Source: Pterobdella sp. o SKG-2022
Lineage: Eukaryota; Annelida; Clitellata; Hirudinida; Piscicolidae
Assembly: GCA_964035795.1 (NCBI GenBank)
Contig: OZ038320.1
Span: forward strand, 9,942,671 to 10,006,670
Length of the DNA stretch: 64,000 nucleotides
Reading direction: 5' to 3'
In this document: positions 50,701 to 63,076 of the stretch, piece after piece
How positions within the stretch are numbered: position 1 is the first letter of the stretch
Layout: each line of letters starts with the position of its first letter
The notes under the pieces: generated by a model
Told to the model about the DNA's origin: nothing
Databases searched by the model: none
Seen by the model: the letters and a program-made list of their open reading frames with translations, nothing else
Program-made: the position numbers and the translations under genes

Positions 50701-53569
50701 GAAGATGAATATAGTTTAATAAGAAATAATAGTAATAGGATAGAATAAAGTCAATTTTAGAGTATGTAACTCCAATTCTGGGATTAACCTCACAAATTAG
50801 TGGATATTGTTCTTAATGCTTATATATAATAAGATGACAATTTGATAATATCAAGTGGTTTACATTTCTTATGTTAAGATCAACACTTCAACAGCTTGTT
50901 CAGGCCAAAAGACTAAGTAAGAACAATTGGTTGACTCGAAGTTTGTTATCTGTGTCATTTGCTGAACTTCAACCAATCACAAAAGACGATGTCGTCAAAG
51001 AATTAGGTCAGTATTCAATATTAAAAAATGAAAGTTACAAACAAATATATGATAAATTATAAAGTGTTATAAAAAAATATTTAAATAAAAATAAAAATAG
51101 TTATTATTATCATAAGTATTATTATTATTATTATCATTATTATTATTAATACAGAATGTCCAAAAGTGAAATCATTGAAGCACTCGTGCAGATTGATGAT
51201 CAGAAGGTGTCTGAGGCAGGTTCGAACATAATTTATTAGCATTATTTCTTATGTTATTAACTATTATTTTGGTTGTTGTTATGATTGTTTTTGTTATTAT
51301 TATTATTGTTTTTACTGTTGTTATTATAGTTGTTTTTGTTGGTATTGCTCTTGTTTATGCACGCTACACCATTAGGGATTTGGTACTGAGTTTTACGAAA
51401 AATTTTGGGTTATGAAAATTAACTATATAAATTTTCTTTGGCTAAAGTAAATATTGCAAATTATTTGAACACAAAAGGTAATTTTATTAAGTAACTTAAT
51501 AAAATTAATTTTTGTAATAAACTTACAACTTGGTAAAGCTGATTTTTCATTTTTAGATATATTAAAACTAGTTTAAAATATATATTAATAAATAATAATA
51601 ATATTATTATCATCATTATTTGCAGCGCATATTAGAAGAGGTGCAATGGAGGCCAATAAAGTTGATGACAGCCAGAAATATATGGGGACATGAAAATAAA
51701 ATCAAAGAAGATGGAAGTAATACAGAAAGTACTAGCAAAAAAGGAAATATGAAAAATAATAATAAAAATAAAAAAAATAATAGAAAAAAATATAAAAATA
51801 ATACAAAATATGATAAAAATAATAATAATAAATGTGAATATGACGAGGAAGACGACGTTTATGAGTATTTTTATTACGAGTGCCCGAAGGATTTTCGCAA
51901 TGGCTTGAGTCATGGTTCTGATAATGGGTCCAAAAAGGCTTGCACTGACACTAACGATAACAGTTTAAACTGCAGCAGTAGTAGTGGTGATATTGGTAAT
52001 AATAGTAGTATAGTCTGCGGTATTAGTAGCAATGGCGATAGCAGTAATTTTGCTAGTTGTAGTAGTAGTTACGACGCTAGTTGTAGTAATATTATTAGCA
52101 TTAATACTGGAAACTGTAATGGGAAGACTGATAAAAGTAAGATACAAGCAATAAGATTACGTCAGTTGTATGATGATATCAAGTACTACATAATGAACAG
52201 GAGAGTGAGGAAAAACTTTAACAATAAACGGTCTAACAACTGCCTTTTTGAGGACGAGGACTACGAAGATGACAATTTCAATAATAATTTTAATAATTGT
52301 GATGGAAGTGACGATGAGGACGATGTTATGGGTATGTTCAGGTTTTTACGTGGCAACTTGGCCTTCAAAGTTTACAATAACAGCGATACTCCGCATAGTG
52401 ATGATGAGGAGGAAGACGAAGAAAAGGATGGAAAAAACAAGATTGATAATAATAATGACAAGAATAAAAATAATAAAAAAAATAAAAATGATAATGGAAA
52501 TGGTAAGAACAATTCAAATGATAAAAATAGCATTGATGATAACAAAAATTCTATCAAAAAAGCTAAATGGGATCGGATTGTTAGTGAGATGATGGCTGAG
52601 GAAGGAGATGAGGATGACAGTGATTCTGATAGTTTTAAAAGAAAAAATGCTAAAAATGTTTTCAACAACAAATTCAATGTAGTTCAGAATTCTTCCATGT
52701 TTCCTTTATTTTCTTCTAGTTGGTCTTCATTATCAACATCGTCTTCTTCCTCATCATCTTCATTCTTCTTTTCCTCCTCGCCCTGTTCCCTTTCATCTTC
52801 TTTATCACCATCTTCATCATCTTTGTCCGCATCACCATGTTCATCAATTTCTTCATCATCTTCCACACAATTAGACAAGAAAGTTTACAACCACATTAAT
52901 GAATATCTCATTGAGAGCTACGATAAAAGCAAGAACATCAACCTCGCCACAGAACCCATCAATGTTTGTAATGCAGCTGATGCTACTTTGTTATTAGAAC
53001 AGAAAGACTCATGCTTAAATGGACACTCAACAAAAACATGCTTAAATAATAAGGCAAAATGTTTTAAATTAAATACTAAAACTATTAATAAACTTTCTAT
53101 CAAAGAACCTGCCGACAAAACAGATGATAAAAACCATATCAATAATGACAACAACCCTCACTGTTACACGAATAATAATAAGGCAAATAATAGGCATGAT
53201 AAATCAGATGATAGTACCAAGGAAAATAAAGATGACGATTATAATCTTAATACCAGCACCACGACGTTTGATGAAGAAGAGCTAGGTGAGGTTCAAGTAC
53301 TCAATGAAGATGTTGCAGTCTTGAAAATGTTGAAAGGGAATAATAATAAGAATAATAACGATAAAAATTATAATAGAAGCAATATAATAAATAATAATAA
53401 TAATGATAATAAAGCTAAGAATAATGATGACGATAAAAATGATCTCTTCAAAAAGGAAAGACTGTGGGCGTTCAAAGGGAGAATGATTAAGAATATCGGT
53501 GAACTATGCCTGCCTCCTGCTATCAATAAATATCTCATGTTTTATAAGGATTATGTCGAAGAGATTTAA
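47721..53569 (+). CDS. PCMTD1: PCMTD-type protein (isoaspartyl-methyltransferase fold, cullin-RING receptor family) with huge N/D/S-rich insertions
   Basis: Nine exons: 47721-47821, 48313-48424, 49008-49101, 49207-49264, 49576-50062, 50273-50320, 50895-51006, 51155-51219, 51626-53569; 1006 aa against about 357 in human PCMTD1; phases agree. The start MGGVVSAG is the family's N-myristoylation context. IHLSAPCIYAE and the AdoMet loop NIGSGSGYL (residues 86-94) are intact, followed by YDRVYCGAG and VKIGGILVYPLNDQ. The BC-box consensus fits SLKHSCRLMI (344-353), a docking site for Elongin C. The last residues (CLPPAINKYLMFY) match the family's C-terminal cullin-box helix. Two low-complexity insertions stand out: about 115 residues in exon 5 just before YDRVYCGAG, and about 600 residues in exon 9 rich in Asn, Asp, Lys and a Ser block. 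Exon 3 starts at GCC after CTCTCCTTCAG, which keeps the human spacing. Vertebrate PCMTDs have no demonstrated methyltransferase activity and are thought to be E3 substrate receptors. Confidence 0.95.
48690..48900 (+). mobile_element. LINE reverse-transcriptase fragment in PCMTD-like intron 2
   Basis: The plus strand reads FVNLEKAFDRV, IWWAMRKLEIEE and, after a frame break, FGVNVGVHQGSVLSPLLFIL. These are RT palm motifs of LINE elements. Both flanks of the RT are missing. It ends about 100 bp before the exon 3 acceptor. Confidence 0.85.
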
Positions 53570-54688
53570 TAACTATTTGGACTGTGAGATTGTTATGGAG
53601 GTTGTCGTTTGAGAGTTTAGTGTGAGTTAAAATGTTTTGTTTTTAATACAGTGATCATTAAAATTGTATGAATTATGGGCTAATAATAAAGATGATGATG
53701 GTAATAATAATAACAATAATAATAATGATAAATTGAAATAATCATTTTGATTATTAAAAATAATAATAAGGATTAAATAAATTTTGATTGAACATTGTTA
53801 TAGATTCTTTTATAACATACGTAATGGTGATTGTAATTTTATTTTATATAAATTCACTTCTTTAGCGCTTTAGATTTTATAAATAATCATCAAACAAATA
53901 AAAATTATTATTATTTGTGTTATCACTAAGTGGTATTCTATTGTTAGTTCACTCATAACTGAACCAAGTGAACTACCTGTAGTATCGTGACAACAATCTT
54001 ATGTATAATTCAAGCAATTTATGTTTAATTTGTAAATTGAAACTAATTTCATAATACATCAAACATTTTGTTTCAAGGGATGGTTATATCTTTAATTTTG
54101 ATGACGATTCTGATATGTATTTAGCAATAATGAATTTTTGTTTTATGTTACATAACATGGGATTTAATCAACTAGTTGTTTTTAAACATGCGTTATGAAT
54201 TAATTTGAACTAATGCTTGTGTTTTTATGTCAAATTATAAGTTTTTGATTACATTTATCAAACTTGAGCAAGTAATACAAAATCTGTATCGATCAATACT
54301 TATTAATAAATCCTATGTCTAGATCATCACCATTAACATTAATACAATCATTCAATTTTTATTTATTTCACTCTCAGTATTAAATGCAAGTAGATGAATT
54401 TAAATTTGTATTTGGCGGTGATTAACACACTAAATAATGTTGCTGCGTTGTATTGAGACACTCAATGGATACGGACACTTGTATATAACCTCCGTTGGAT
54501 TCTATTTCTATTGTGAATCATGATTTCTTTGACTTTAGAAGAACTTCTTTTTCTTTGGTAAATAAAATTTGTTTATACTTAATTTCAGTAATGAAAATGC
54601 GTTAAATAATGATTTTTTAACTAATAATTGAACCTAATCAATTCACCACTTATAGCTGGTCATAGTATTCAAATGATGTATGAAAACG
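53570..54688. other. PCMTD-like 3' flank, no gene seen
   Basis: AT-rich. AATAAA at 53685-53690, 116 bp after the stop codon, is a good candidate polyadenylation signal for the PCMTD-like transcript. The rest shows short trinucleotide tracts and no coding signal. Confidence 0.55.
53685..53690 (+). terminator. Candidate polyadenylation signal of the PCMTD-like gene
   Basis: AATAAA downstream of the stop codon on the coding strand. In sequence this AT-rich the hexamer is common, so position is the only support. Confidence 0.35.
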
Positions 54689-54697
54689 GAACTTCGA
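54689..54697. repeat. Target-site duplication, left copy
   Basis: GAACTTCGA, identical to 55876-55884 on the far side of the head-to-head LINE structure. Confidence 0.8.
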
Positions 54698-55875
54698 CAC
54701 CATCATCATCATCATCATTTTATTATAGTCAGCATCTTTCCCTTTTCCAAGGGGTCACTGACTTCTTTCTATGACCTAACCCTCTCCCTCCATTTCACCC
54801 TGTTGTAACCATCTTCAAGAACTAATCCAAGCCCATGACAAAGGTCTTCCATCATCCCTTTCCAAGTTAACCTTGGCCTTTCTCTTCCTCTACTATCTTC
54901 AATCTCAAACCTCCACGCTTGCTTGACACAGTCATTATCCTCTTTCCTTACTTCATGACCCAGCCATCTCAAACTCCCTTGCCTCACCACTTCAACAATC
55001 GTACTATCCAACCTCTATCTAACCATCAACTCATTTGTACTCACACCATCAGCTAGCTGCACACCACACATCATTCTAAGCATCCGTTTTTCTGCTCTTC
55101 TCAAAATACTCTCTTCAATTGAGCTTACTACCCAGGTTTTCGAGCCATATGTCATGACAGGCCTCACACATGTCCTATAAATTTGTCCTTCAATATTCCA
55201 TGTGTGTCTTTTACCATATAACATAGAACACACACTGTTGAATGCCTTCCAGCCCAGCCCGATTCTTCGTAGGGTAAAGAGAGTAAGATGAATGGAAATT
55301 TTGAATGCAGCGTTTGTATGAATGTTTCAAATAAGGTATGTAATAATGTTTTAAATGTTTATCTGATTGAGTTTGAGAGGGTAAATAGTTATTGTTATCT
55401 AGGGGATAATATGAATGGTGAAGGAGGAAGCGAGCTAGTTGTTACACGCAGGATAGGGCTGGGGTGGTAAGGTCCGTTAAAGAAAGTATTTTGAGAAGAG
55501 CAGAAAACTGCTTCGAATAATGTGTGGTGTGCAGCTAGCTGATGGTGTGAGCACAAAAAAGTTGATGGTTAGATTGGGGTTGGTTAGTACGATTGTTGAA
55601 GTGGTGAGACAAGGAAGTTTGAGATGGCTGGGGCATGTTGTAAGGAAAGGGGATGATGATTGTGTTAAGCAGACATGGAGGTTTGAAGTTAAACTTAGTA
55701 GAAGAGGAAGGCCGAGGTTAGTTTGGAAAGGTATGATGGAAAACCTTTGTCGTAGGCTTGGGTTAAATGTCGAAGATGCCTATGACAAGGTGAAATGGAG
55801 AGTGTTAGGTCAAGGATAGAAGTCAGTGACCCCTTGGAAAAGGGAAAGATGCTGACTATAATAAAATGATGATGT
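54698..55875. mobile_element. Head-to-head pair of LINE 3' ends inside one target duplication
   Basis: The left half (54698 to about 55275) reads on the minus strand: YRTCVRPVMTYGSKTW, EESILRRAEKRMLRMMCG, VVRQGSLRWLGHEVRK, then a stop. The right half (about 55285-55875) reads on the plus strand: NSYCYLGDNMNGEGG, ESILRRAE, VVRQGSLRWLGHVVRK, RGRPRLVWKGMMENL. These are the post-RT C-termini of one LINE family. Each outer end is the element's 3' end: both finish in the same terminal sequence (GTCAGTGACCCCTTGGAAAA and onward) plus a TATAATAAAATGATGATG-type tail. GAACTTCGA flanks both sides (54689-54697, 55876-55884). The right half lacks about 120 bp after RIGLGW. Both halves are broken by stops or shifts. 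Confidence 0.9.
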
Positions 55876-55884
55876 GAACTTCGA
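55876..55884. repeat. Target-site duplication, right copy
   Basis: GAACTTCGA, identical to 54689-54697 and directly after the GATGATGT tail of the right LINE half. Confidence 0.8.
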
Positions 55885-56082
55885 GGAATTCTAGGCACGG
55901 GCATTTCAAATAAGCGATTAATTTAAGCAACTAAATGTATTTGACGACTTTTTGAATTTTATTATAAATTTTTTCGAAACCTTTGAATAATTTCAATATA
56001 CAAAAAATAATAAACATTAAATATTTTATTTAATTTTTCATTCTATTTCATAAACTTCTTCATAAGAACAATCCCCACCAAA

Positions 56083-56084
<2 letters not shown>

Positions 56085-56171
<87 letters not shown>
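56085..56171. repeat. (TA)n microsatellite
   Basis: Long uninterrupted TA tract 70 bp beyond the NDUFA10 stop codon, probably in or just after its 3' UTR. Confidence 0.95.
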
Positions 56172-56174
<3 letters not shown>

Positions 56175-56238
56175 CTAATTTGACTAAATTAACTTCCATA
56201 ATCGAAAAGTTGCTCAATAATATGTATTAGTTATAGAA

Positions 56239-59200
56239 TCATTTAAAGAGAGGGCGGTTACCAAATTCTGTAGCGAATCCTGGAGGAACACCTTTCAACA
56301 CAGGGTGCTGTGATGTGGATAATATTAATATAATAATTAAGGTTTCACCTTAGAAAATTCAGTTCGTTTTTAAATGAACGTTTTTTGAAAAAATAACAAT
56401 ACGAAAGTCAAGTTGATAAAAACATAAGATGTATTTTAATAGCTTATGTTACTTATAAACTATTTAATCTTTATTGTTATTATTCTTTATAATGTAGAAA
56501 CTATTGAAATAATAAATAAACATGACAATAAACATCAAATCTTGCAATAATATTATTATTACTCATAACTTAATTTCCTCAAAAAAAAAACCACTAAACC
56601 TTGATAAGTTATTATTCCTAAAACCATAATATATAACACGAATACTAAACAAGCAATGACATCTGTATTGATACGATCGATGAAGAGTCGTTCATCAGCA
56701 GTGGGCACAAGCTCTTCACAGGGCACCCTGTCCAACAACCAATACATGTTCTCACGCGTGTCGATCCTGTAACATGTGGATGTTGATATTGCTTAACATA
56801 GTAGTAGTTCATTATTTACTATGATAATTAGATATTAATTATTAGAATAGTTACTCTGTAATTTTTATATTATGTATGAGAGTGTAGCAATGAAAAGTTT
56901 AAAAATATTTTATGAATTTATTAGAAGGCTGTATTTTGATAGATATTATTATTGTCTTTATAATCCAATGTAATAATGTGAATAGTATCTTATGGAAAAT
57001 GCCTACATTAAGTTACTATTTTATTAGATGATTCATCAAGTGTTGCGTTACATTGTAATTTTAAAAAACATTGAATCAATAAAATAATAATAGAAGTAAA
57101 AAACGGAAATAGAATAGAATAGAAATAGTGATAAACCAATTGAAATCATACAACAATAAATATCATTATTAATTATAAAAAACTTAATATAGAAGCTAAC
57201 AATTGTCTGAGATTGAGCAGATCTGAGTCATCACATCGACTCCAATCGTGAAATTTTATGTCGTCCAAGTCGTCATTCTCCAACTTCAATAGCTGCATCT
57301 CTTCAATTATCTATATGTTAAAACACAATAAATAGAAAAAGTGATGGTAATATAAAAAAAATTGGGTCGATACTATATGAGGTAATGATATAGATTATAA
57401 GCAAAAGAACAAACAAAAACCATATTACAAGAGTTATAATTGAAAAATACAATTATAATACTGAAGAATAACTATACATAAAAATTTTCAATCACTAATT
57501 GACGTGATTCTAAGCCATATAGGAATAAAATATATAATGATGAACTCACAGTTTCCATGTCAATTTTATTGGCCTTTTCCTTCCAGTCTATCTCTATTAC
57601 TTCCCCATGCTTCCTACAATAATGGGGATAAAAATAGAATGGTATCAATATAAAAATTCATTTTATAAAGCGTTTTTTTTTTATCATGAAAGAGGGTAAT
57701 TAAAACCTCAATAATGGAAATATAATTTGTGAATTTTTTAGTTTAATAAAATTTGTTCTAATGCTCTTTCAAGAAATTTCTCATAAACCAAGAAGTATAT
57801 CTTGAGAAATTCTAAGAACCTACGATATCTCTTAAAACTGAAATCTGTGATGAAGTATATAAAAAAGATGTCAAAAGTTTATTATAAAGCTTTTCAATTT
57901 TTCAGAAAATCATCATCAGATAGTCAAATCATGATTTAAGAAATTAAAAACTTGTGAACAACTTTGTGTTGTATTTCCCCACATTATTCGTAGCCTAAAA
58001 CGTTGATAGTAAAAATGCTCATAATAATAGTAATTCTAACAAAAAGAAAATTATTTTGATAAGAATTTGACGCCATAAAAACCTAGCAAAAGGCAGATAG
58101 TTCTTTTTGAAAACGGAATCTAAAGTGTCAAGGTATTTGGTGTTTAGGTTTCGCCTCCCTTTGTACTCAGGCTATAGAGGGGATTTCGAATAATTGATTT
58201 TTGCCATATATTTAATCGAATACTAATCATAAAAATAAAAGAAATTTTGATCACTTTCAAATCTTTACAACCAGTTTTAAATTGTTGTAATCAAATTGAA
58301 AATCTTTTCAAGTTATGAAAAAAAGTTTGGAAATATTAGAAACATTCATCAAATGATTAAAAAAATATAAAAACGTCAAACTAATTACCTAATTAAATAA
58401 TTTTTCAAACAGCACACCTCAACATCCTTTAAACATTCATAACAAGCAGACTGAAACAACAATCAATAGCAACCAACTCCATCACTAACACAATCAAAGC
58501 CATACTCATGCCCCACCTTAGTCTCACTGATTCTTTGCTCAATGGTGCTGATGGGGGCATCTAGATAAATGGTGAGATGGGGTTTGAATAACTCACACAA
58601 ACTATTGTCCCTCAGGTCTTTGTAGAAGTCCATGACTGGTGTGGTTGTTATTAAAATTGCTCTTATTTTATTGCTTCATCACTCTTACTTTTTCATTCTA
58701 GCATATTTCCATCTTCTGAGCTTATTATTTATGCAAAGGAACACATAATCTCAATTGGTAGAGACATAAACTACATAAACAAAAAATGAGATAAATATAA
58801 AACTAATACAAACAATCCTTGGAGCACCAGCCAAGAGCTCTGAGTGCTTCAACATACACCAGGTCCGAGTAGACACTGGTTGCTAACACCACACCCTGTC
58901 CTGAAGTTTAATAAAGAAATGATTTAAAACTATTAAAACAGAATCTCTGTGCATAAGTTAACGATAGTTTGTGAGAAGCTAAAAAAATGGAAAAATATAT
59001 AAACGTGTATTGAATGATTGATATGAACAACACTCAATAATAAACTAATAAAAACATTTAAGGCCTCATCAAGAAGCATATAGACATTTTAACACACATT
59101 GAAGACCAACCAGTGCTCATGAGGTGCTTAAGAGCTTGTGCATAATCCAAAAACTTCTCTTTGTACCACGCTGTTGCCAATCTAGCCGCAGTCCCTGTGA

Positions 59201-59698
59201 TAGTAGTAGATGGTCAGAAATGAAAGAGAACTAAAGTGGTAATGAGATTAAGTGAATATATGTGGGAGATTCATATTTGAACTCTATTAACAACAAAAAT
59301 TAATGAACTACAAAAGTAGAACTAGAAACAGAAGTTGAACAGTATAAAATGGTCTTAACAACACAAAAGCTTATTGACAACAATTTCAATGAAACTTTGT
59401 GTTGTGATATATTTCAAGTAAGTGAATAAATATAGACAGAAACATTCAAATAAATATGAGTATATACCAATATTTTTGAAGCTGATGTTTATTATATACA
59501 GTTAACCATTCATTATTATAACTTCTGATTGAATACACATAAACACAAGTGAAGCAACAAAGCACCAACCCTTCTCGGGGTAAGGATCATCATAGAAATC
59601 ATCGAGGTCATAAAACCTGCATGATGCTGGATACAAGGCATTCAAATCCCTTAAATCCATGCCATACACACTTTCTATAAAGCATCTATGTGTGTTAG

Positions 59699-59762
<64 letters not shown>

Positions 59763-60785
59763 AAAACAGCATTTTTTATTAGAAATTCCACCCTTGGAAA
59801 ACTAGCTATAAAAAGTATATTTTTGATTAAAACTTCTATAAGTAAACACAAAAGCTTAAGCATTGTTGCTTATAAAGAACAAGAAGCTACCCACTTGTTG
59901 TGACTGACAGGAGCAAAATATTTAAGATCAAAACCCTTTGCAATCTCCTTAGCAAACTCTGCTTTACCTACTCCTACATTTCCTTCTATGACAATTACCT
60001 GGTTTGATAAAAATAAATATTATTGATGATTACTTTTTACAACTTTAACTAAATAAATGATGGTTCTTAATAATTTTGACAAGATTATAGATTATTCTGA
60101 AATAATTTATTTAAAACTTACTGTAATTGAAAAAGGTGTAATTTGACTTTTAGAAAATCAAACAATATATTTTATTGAAAAACATCAGAGAAAAGCTTTA
60201 TGAGATTAACTTAAAAAAGCTTTGTTCCAATGTATTTTGGCAAAATTTAGTGTTTGATTTTGACATATTATATAACTCATATTAAAATAGATATTTTAAA
60301 AGTATATAAAATTGCTTTTTCTAATTAATTTTTCCACCTTAGTATTTTCATTGAATCTGTGTTTAGTTTGATCAAAAATAGACCTCCAAACATCATAAGG
60401 TTTTTTCTCATAATTAAATGGTTCAGAGTATGGGTATTTCTCGCCATATGTTGCTTTCAAACCCGCCTAAAATTGATAGTAAAGAATGTGTTAAGAATTG
60501 TTTATATTTTAAAGTTAACATTGATCTTTTTGTGAAATTCAAAAAAAAAATTTAAAACTTTAATATTTGATTGCATTTTATATTTGAATTTTATTGGAAA
60601 TGATTTAATGTACTGTAAATGAAAATCTTAGGAAAAAATGTATGAACTAAGTAATATTTAAATCATTTTTGCAAATTAGATGTTTTGAAAAATAGATTTA
60701 AATGCACTTTTTGAGTGGCACAAACAACTCTTGGAGAAAATAAATTGTCAGCTCGAATGGCTTTCAGACACAACTTTCGTAACAT
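56239..60785 (-). CDS. NDUFA10: NDUFA10, mitochondrial complex I 42-kDa subunit
   Basis: Twelve exons, 370 aa (human 355): 60708-60785, 60338-60466, 59895-59998, 59570-59670, 59111-59194, 58814-58900, 58517-58635, 58389-58450, 57550-57613, 57201-57310, 56661-56766, 56239-56307; phases agree. The N-terminus MLRKLCLKAIRADNLFSPR is a typical mitochondrial presequence. The deoxynucleoside-kinase-like fold follows: P-loop-like GNVGVGKAEF (75-84, with Ala where kinases have Ser/Thr), YGMDLRDLNALYPASC, GQGVVLATSVYSDLVYVEAL and FKPHLTIYLDAP. The last exon, HPVLKGVPPGFATEF, matches the family's C-terminal GYNTE-type segment. The subunit is a supernumerary matrix-side part of complex I. Exon 4 is taken to start after AGAAAG, because the AG four bases upstream breaks phase. 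CTTTTCAG sits four bases before the ATG, suggesting a 5' UTR intron or leader trans-splicing. Confidence 0.95.
59700..59758. repeat. (TA)n microsatellite
   Basis: Pure TA tract in the NDUFA10 intron between exons 3 and 4, about 30 bp upstream (in genomic order, right) of exon 4. Confidence 0.95.
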
Positions 60786-60789
60786 CTCA

Positions 60790-63025
60790 CTGAAAAGATT
60801 TCAATCAATGACTTATGATACAAAAATTTTAGTTGACTGAAAAAAAAACTTTGATTATACCATAAATTGTGTATGAATGAACAATTTTTATCTAAATTAT
60901 TATAAAAACTGAGCCGACCTTAATTCTGTTTTGGAAGTCAGATAATTTTGTAGAGCTTGATATTAATTTAGAATGCTTTTAAACATTATCAAAATTTTTA
61001 TTTCAAATTATTCATAAGTATTGCAAACTTAAATTTTTTTTGGAGCTCAAATAGTGGACAAACCGATAGATATAATTGATTTGAAAATTTAGACAATACG
61101 ATACGATATTGGCTTAAACTTCAAAAGTATTAGCTCATATAATTAAAACCCGAAATTATTATTTCCAAAACTTGAAGATTTTAAAAAATTTCAAAAATGA
61201 AAAAAAGAAAAAACGAAAATTTCTATCAAAAAGAATGCATGGAAACTAAATATCTAAATATTTCAAAAGGATTGTTCTAAATACAATTTTTTTTTGTGGT
61301 TTCGAGATATGACTCCCCTGAAACAATCCTTAGTAAAGTGTTTAATTTCAGTTTCTGCTTTGCGAAAATGCTTGATAGCATTTAATGCTATTAAAATGCT
61401 CTTAAAAATAGGCAGAATCTTCATTAGGCAAAAGTTAGAACCTTAACATCAGGTCTTGGCCCAATCCAATCAAAACCATTTTTCTAGATATAGATAAACA
61501 GCAATTTATAACATGATAAAACAACTAAAATTGATAAAACTTTGTATATGAAGGGGATTTTTAATTATTAACCATTGCTTTAGGAAAATTTCCAGTCAGA
61601 AATGTCTCGCTGTACATTTTTATACATACTTATGTCATCACAAACGACTTTTAAAAAATTTAATCAATTTTTGAAACATCTCTATTATAACTTTTCAGTA
61701 AAATTTCATAAAAAGTTTATGTAACTTTTCTAGGATTTCATAAAAAAGCTTAACTTGTAGAGTATGAGAACTTTATTTTCTTTAAGTTTCATCAGTTCTT
61801 TCAAGGGTATAAACCTTTTAAATCATTGGGTTTAGTACTCTGAGATTAAAATTAGACTCCCATCTTTAGTATGTGAAAATTATTTGAATAGCTTTTTGAA
61901 TATTTCATTTTTAACTCAACACTGACATTTTCAGTAATTTATTTCGGAATTAACTGAATATTTGAGTTCGAAAAGCAGTTGGTGATAAGATTGGGTATAA
62001 GAAAATAGTATTAACACCATTCTAATAAACACAACTTTTTCTATCAGTTATCCTTTCGAGTTAGTGCTATTTCTGCTTTTCACTGAATATGTAGAGTAGA
62101 ATTTATTTAAAATATTATACCATAGAATTAATTAATTCATTTAATGAAACTTCAAATTAGAGTCAGTCTTTCTCTATAAGGTATAATTTTAAAAGAAAGA
62201 ACAGATTACTCTAAGAAATGCGAAAATTTTTAAACTTGATAATAAACCGGAAAAGGTTTTTTCTATAAGTTGATTTTCGTTAAGAAAAATTAATCAATTT
62301 AAACTTTTACTCGGTACTCAAGTTTATTAAAATTATGGCAGCATTTTTTAAAGCTATGGGAAATTTTATTAATTAAAAAAATACTTTTCAATAATTCTAG
62401 TGCCATTTATATTATTTCTATTTCATTCGACATAAAAATATCTTTAAATTTTACAATTAGTTTTTAATTTCTAAGCTTAGTGGTAAAAGGCATTTAAATT
62501 TGAAATATATGGTGAAATATACATCGAGTTTTGGATTTTACATTTTCAAGCACCAACCTGTACCTCTCGGTTGTTGAGTATTGAATACGATGATTCGTGA
62601 TAAATACTATGAAAATGTTCTTAGAATTTAATGATTCAAATACTTTTTAGTTCGACTCTAGGTGGCTTTATGGCAATCTTGTCAGAATTATATTCTATAG
62701 TGATTCCTAGTGTTTCGGACGTCTAGATATATTTTGGACCAAAGTCACGTATCTTAACAATAAATATTCATTCTTATTAATATTCTATGACATATTAAAA
62801 ATGCCACAAAAATAATAACTCAAAGGCAGATCCCTAAACAAAAATGTTTTTTAAAAAGTTTTTTTACATACATTACCAGTTCCAAGGTTCAATACCTTCT
62901 CAATACTTCATAAAAAGTATCATAATATCAAATTAAGATTTCCATTGGAATCAAACACCCAAAATTTTGAAGCTCAACTAAAACCTCGCAATAAACTCTA
63001 TATTATATTTAGATAGCTCTTAAAC
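60790..63025. other. Region between NDUFA10 and the upstream secreted-protein exons
   Basis: About 2.2 kb of very AT-rich DNA with no exon, repeat or RNA gene I can support. It is either intergenic or a long intron. Confidence 0.45.
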
Positions 63026-63076
63026 TTAAAGCCTCATAATAATGTTAAGCAACGTATATTTAGGATGTAATCTCAC

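Noticed and set aside
56559..56660. A C-terminal transmembrane helix on NDUFA10 (DVIACLVFVLYIMVLGII)
   Set aside because: It is intron read-through. A GTCATT donor after INTD joins in phase to exon 56239-56307, whose product matches the family's normal C-terminus.
59670..59674. NDUFA10 exon 4 starting at the first AG (59674)
   Set aside because: It breaks phase with exon 3; the AG four bases further in restores it and matches the YGMDLR alignment.
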